This document shows, piece by piece, positions 4,803 through 5,630 of a stretch of 5,630 nucleotides of DNA. The notes beneath the pieces were generated by a model. That model ran no database searches, had not been told where the DNA came from, and saw nothing but the letters and a program-made list of their open reading frames with translations. Position 1 is the first letter of the stretch. Each line of letters starts with the position of its first letter. Position numbers and translations under genes: made by a program. The stretch comes from Nitrososphaeraceae archaeon. GTDB lineage: Archaea > Thermoproteota > Nitrososphaeria > Nitrososphaerales > Nitrososphaeraceae. Location of the stretch: assembly GCA_021155845.1 (NCBI GenBank), contig JAJNBK010000074.1, forward strand, positions 1 through 5,630, written 5' to 3'.

Positions 4803-5076
4803 ATAGGACGACTCGTGGGTTTCATAATTATAGAGAACTACACCACAATATTTCATTGACATCAATTTTCAAGTCTTCCAGCCTCTTAACAATAAAATAA
4901 TATTAATTTATATCACAATGTATTTTATGCTCTTGATAACCTTACCTTACCTTACAGTGCTTTTGAACATTACAATTATTTAGTTATAGCGCAGAGCATT
5001 TGGATTACTTGGTTTAGATATCCTCAAGATAACCCTTAGATATTTTAAATATTTTACATAGGTATCTGTTTAATAA
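4803..5076. other. AT-rich intergenic region between the S25e-like gene and DNA ligase
   Basis: No convincing gene, tRNA, rRNA or C/D-box RNA is visible. Small structures are a CTTAC triplet repeat (4941-4955) and two copies of TTAGATAT (5014-5021, 5036-5043) spaced 22 bp, about two helical turns. There is also a possible 21-codon hydrophobic reading frame on the plus strand (4918-4983). The length (341 bp with the flanking promoters) is the largest gene-free stretch in a compact window. Confidence 0.5.
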
Positions 5077-5086
5077 AATTTAAAGC
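5077..5086 (+). promoter_or_regulatory. Putative TATA box for DNA ligase
   Basis: AATTTAAAGC lies in an AT-rich run, with its TTTAAA core centred about 28 bp upstream of the TTG at 5109. This fits a leaderless message. No SD-like sequence precedes the TTG. Confidence 0.4.
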
Positions 5087-5108
5087 ATAACCCATCTTAA
5101 TTCAAATA

Positions 5109-5630
5109 TTGGATTTTACGTTAATTGCAGAAACTTTTGAAAAAATGGAAACCACTGCAAGCAGGCTAGCCCTCACTGATCATTTAGTATCTTTATTGAA
5201 ACTAACTCCTGTTGAGCTAATTGACAAAGTAATATATCTTATTCAAGGAAAACTCTATCCAGATTACGAAGGAATTGAATTAGGCTTAGCTGAGAAGATG
5301 GCTATTCGAGCTCTTGCATATTCTGCTGGAGTAGAACTTTCAATTATAGAAGGAGTTTATCGGAGAACCGGAGACATAGGAGCTGCTGCAGAAGAAGTTA
5401 TGAAAACAAAAAATCAAATGACTCTATTTAGCGAAAAAATGACAGTTGAGAGAGTTTATAATACTCTAGACAGAATTGCCCGTACTACAGGCTCAGGCTC
5501 CCAGGAGATTAAAATGCGACTTGTCAGTAATCTGTTAAATGATGCCACTTACCTTGAAGCCAAATATATTATGAAATTTATCACGGAAAGTCTACGCTTG
5601 GGTATTGCAGATCATACCATAATGGATGCT
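5109..5630 (+). CDS. lig: ATP-dependent DNA ligase, N-terminal part (cut by window end)
   Basis: This is the replicative and repair DNA ligase of archaea, which seals nicks with ATP. The 174 codons present cover the N-terminal alpha-helical DNA-binding domain. Characteristic stretches are LIAETFEKMETTASRLALTD (residues 5-24), LIDKVIYLIQGKLYPDYEG (39-57), LAEKMAIRAL (61-70) and DIGAAAEEVM. They continue into VYNTLDRIARTTGSGSQEIK and FITESLRLGIADHTIMDA at the window edge. The nucleotidyl-transfer domain with its catalytic KxDG lysine lies beyond the window. The start is TTG: the conserved DF(T/S)LIAxTFEKME beginning of archaeal ligases runs directly from it, an in-frame stop (5088-5090) lies upstream, and no ATG comes between. 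ATG 5145 would cut 12 conserved residues. A TATA-like element lies 28 bp upstream. Confidence 0.96.
   Translation, partial: MDFTLIAETFEKMETTASRLALTDHLVSLLKLTPVELIDKVIYLIQGKLYPDYEGIELGLAEKMAIRALAYSAGVELSIIEGVYRRTGDIGAAAEEVMKTKNQMTLFSEKMTVERVYNTLDRIARTTGSGSQEIKMRLVSNLLNDATYLEAKYIMKFITESLRLGIADHTIMDA

Noticed and set aside
4941..4955. CTTAC repeated three times
   Set aside because: It is a 15-bp micro-repeat, too short to call a functional element, and probably slippage.
4803..5076. tRNA or other structured RNA gene in the long intergenic region
   Set aside because: I find no T-loop (GTTCGA-type) motif, no acceptor-stem pairing and no GC-rich stretch, which would be expected for a stable RNA in an AT-rich archaeon.

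Overview
The window (5,630 bp, AT-rich) is chromosomal DNA of an archaeon, most likely a member of the Thaumarchaeota (Nitrososphaerota). The support is an archaeal Rpo6/RpoK subunit with a long basic N-terminal extension, an S25e-like ribosomal protein, the N-terminal domain of an archaeal-type ATP-dependent DNA ligase, archaeal-only regulator types (FilR1/DUF1724 and TrmB-like), and TATA boxes about 25-30 bp upstream of start codons, as in leaderless transcripts. The low GC content would suit a Nitrosocosmicus-like or Nitrosopumilus-like genome, but I cannot fix the genus from the sequence.

Layout. (1) Positions 1-1315, plus strand: the 3' part of apt (adenine phosphoribosyltransferase, cut by the window edge) overlaps mtnP (5'-methylthioadenosine phosphorylase) by 4 nt. 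Together they form a salvage pair: MTA is cleaved to adenine, and adenine is turned into AMP. (2) Positions 2430-1319, minus strand: a tight three-gene unit made of a TrmB-like winged-helix protein followed by two unrecognised small proteins (about 147 and 101 aa). It ends only 3 nt from the mtnP stop. (3) Positions 2431-2667: a shared divergent regulatory region holding a perfect 14-bp tandem repeat and several palindromes. (4) Positions 2668-3498, plus strand: a FilR1/DUF1724-type winged-helix regulator. (5) Positions 4019-3513, minus strand: rpoK (RNA polymerase subunit Rpo6), convergent with the regulator. (6) Positions 4131-4520, plus strand: a cyclophilin-like-fold protein (TM1367 type), divergent from rpoK. 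(7) Positions 4767-4567, minus strand: a short S25e-like protein that seems to lack the first part of the usual winged helix. (8) Positions 4768-5108: an AT-rich intergenic region with two outward promoters. (9) Position 5109 to the window end, plus strand: the first 174 codons of DNA ligase, starting at TTG.

Most of the window is information-processing and housekeeping biology. The least explained part is the HTH-led three-gene unit facing a second regulator across a repeat-bearing promoter region. I see no mobile element, CRISPR array, tRNA or rRNA. Non-AUG initiation (GTG or TTG) recurs, and several of those starts sit at leaderless distance from a TATA box.
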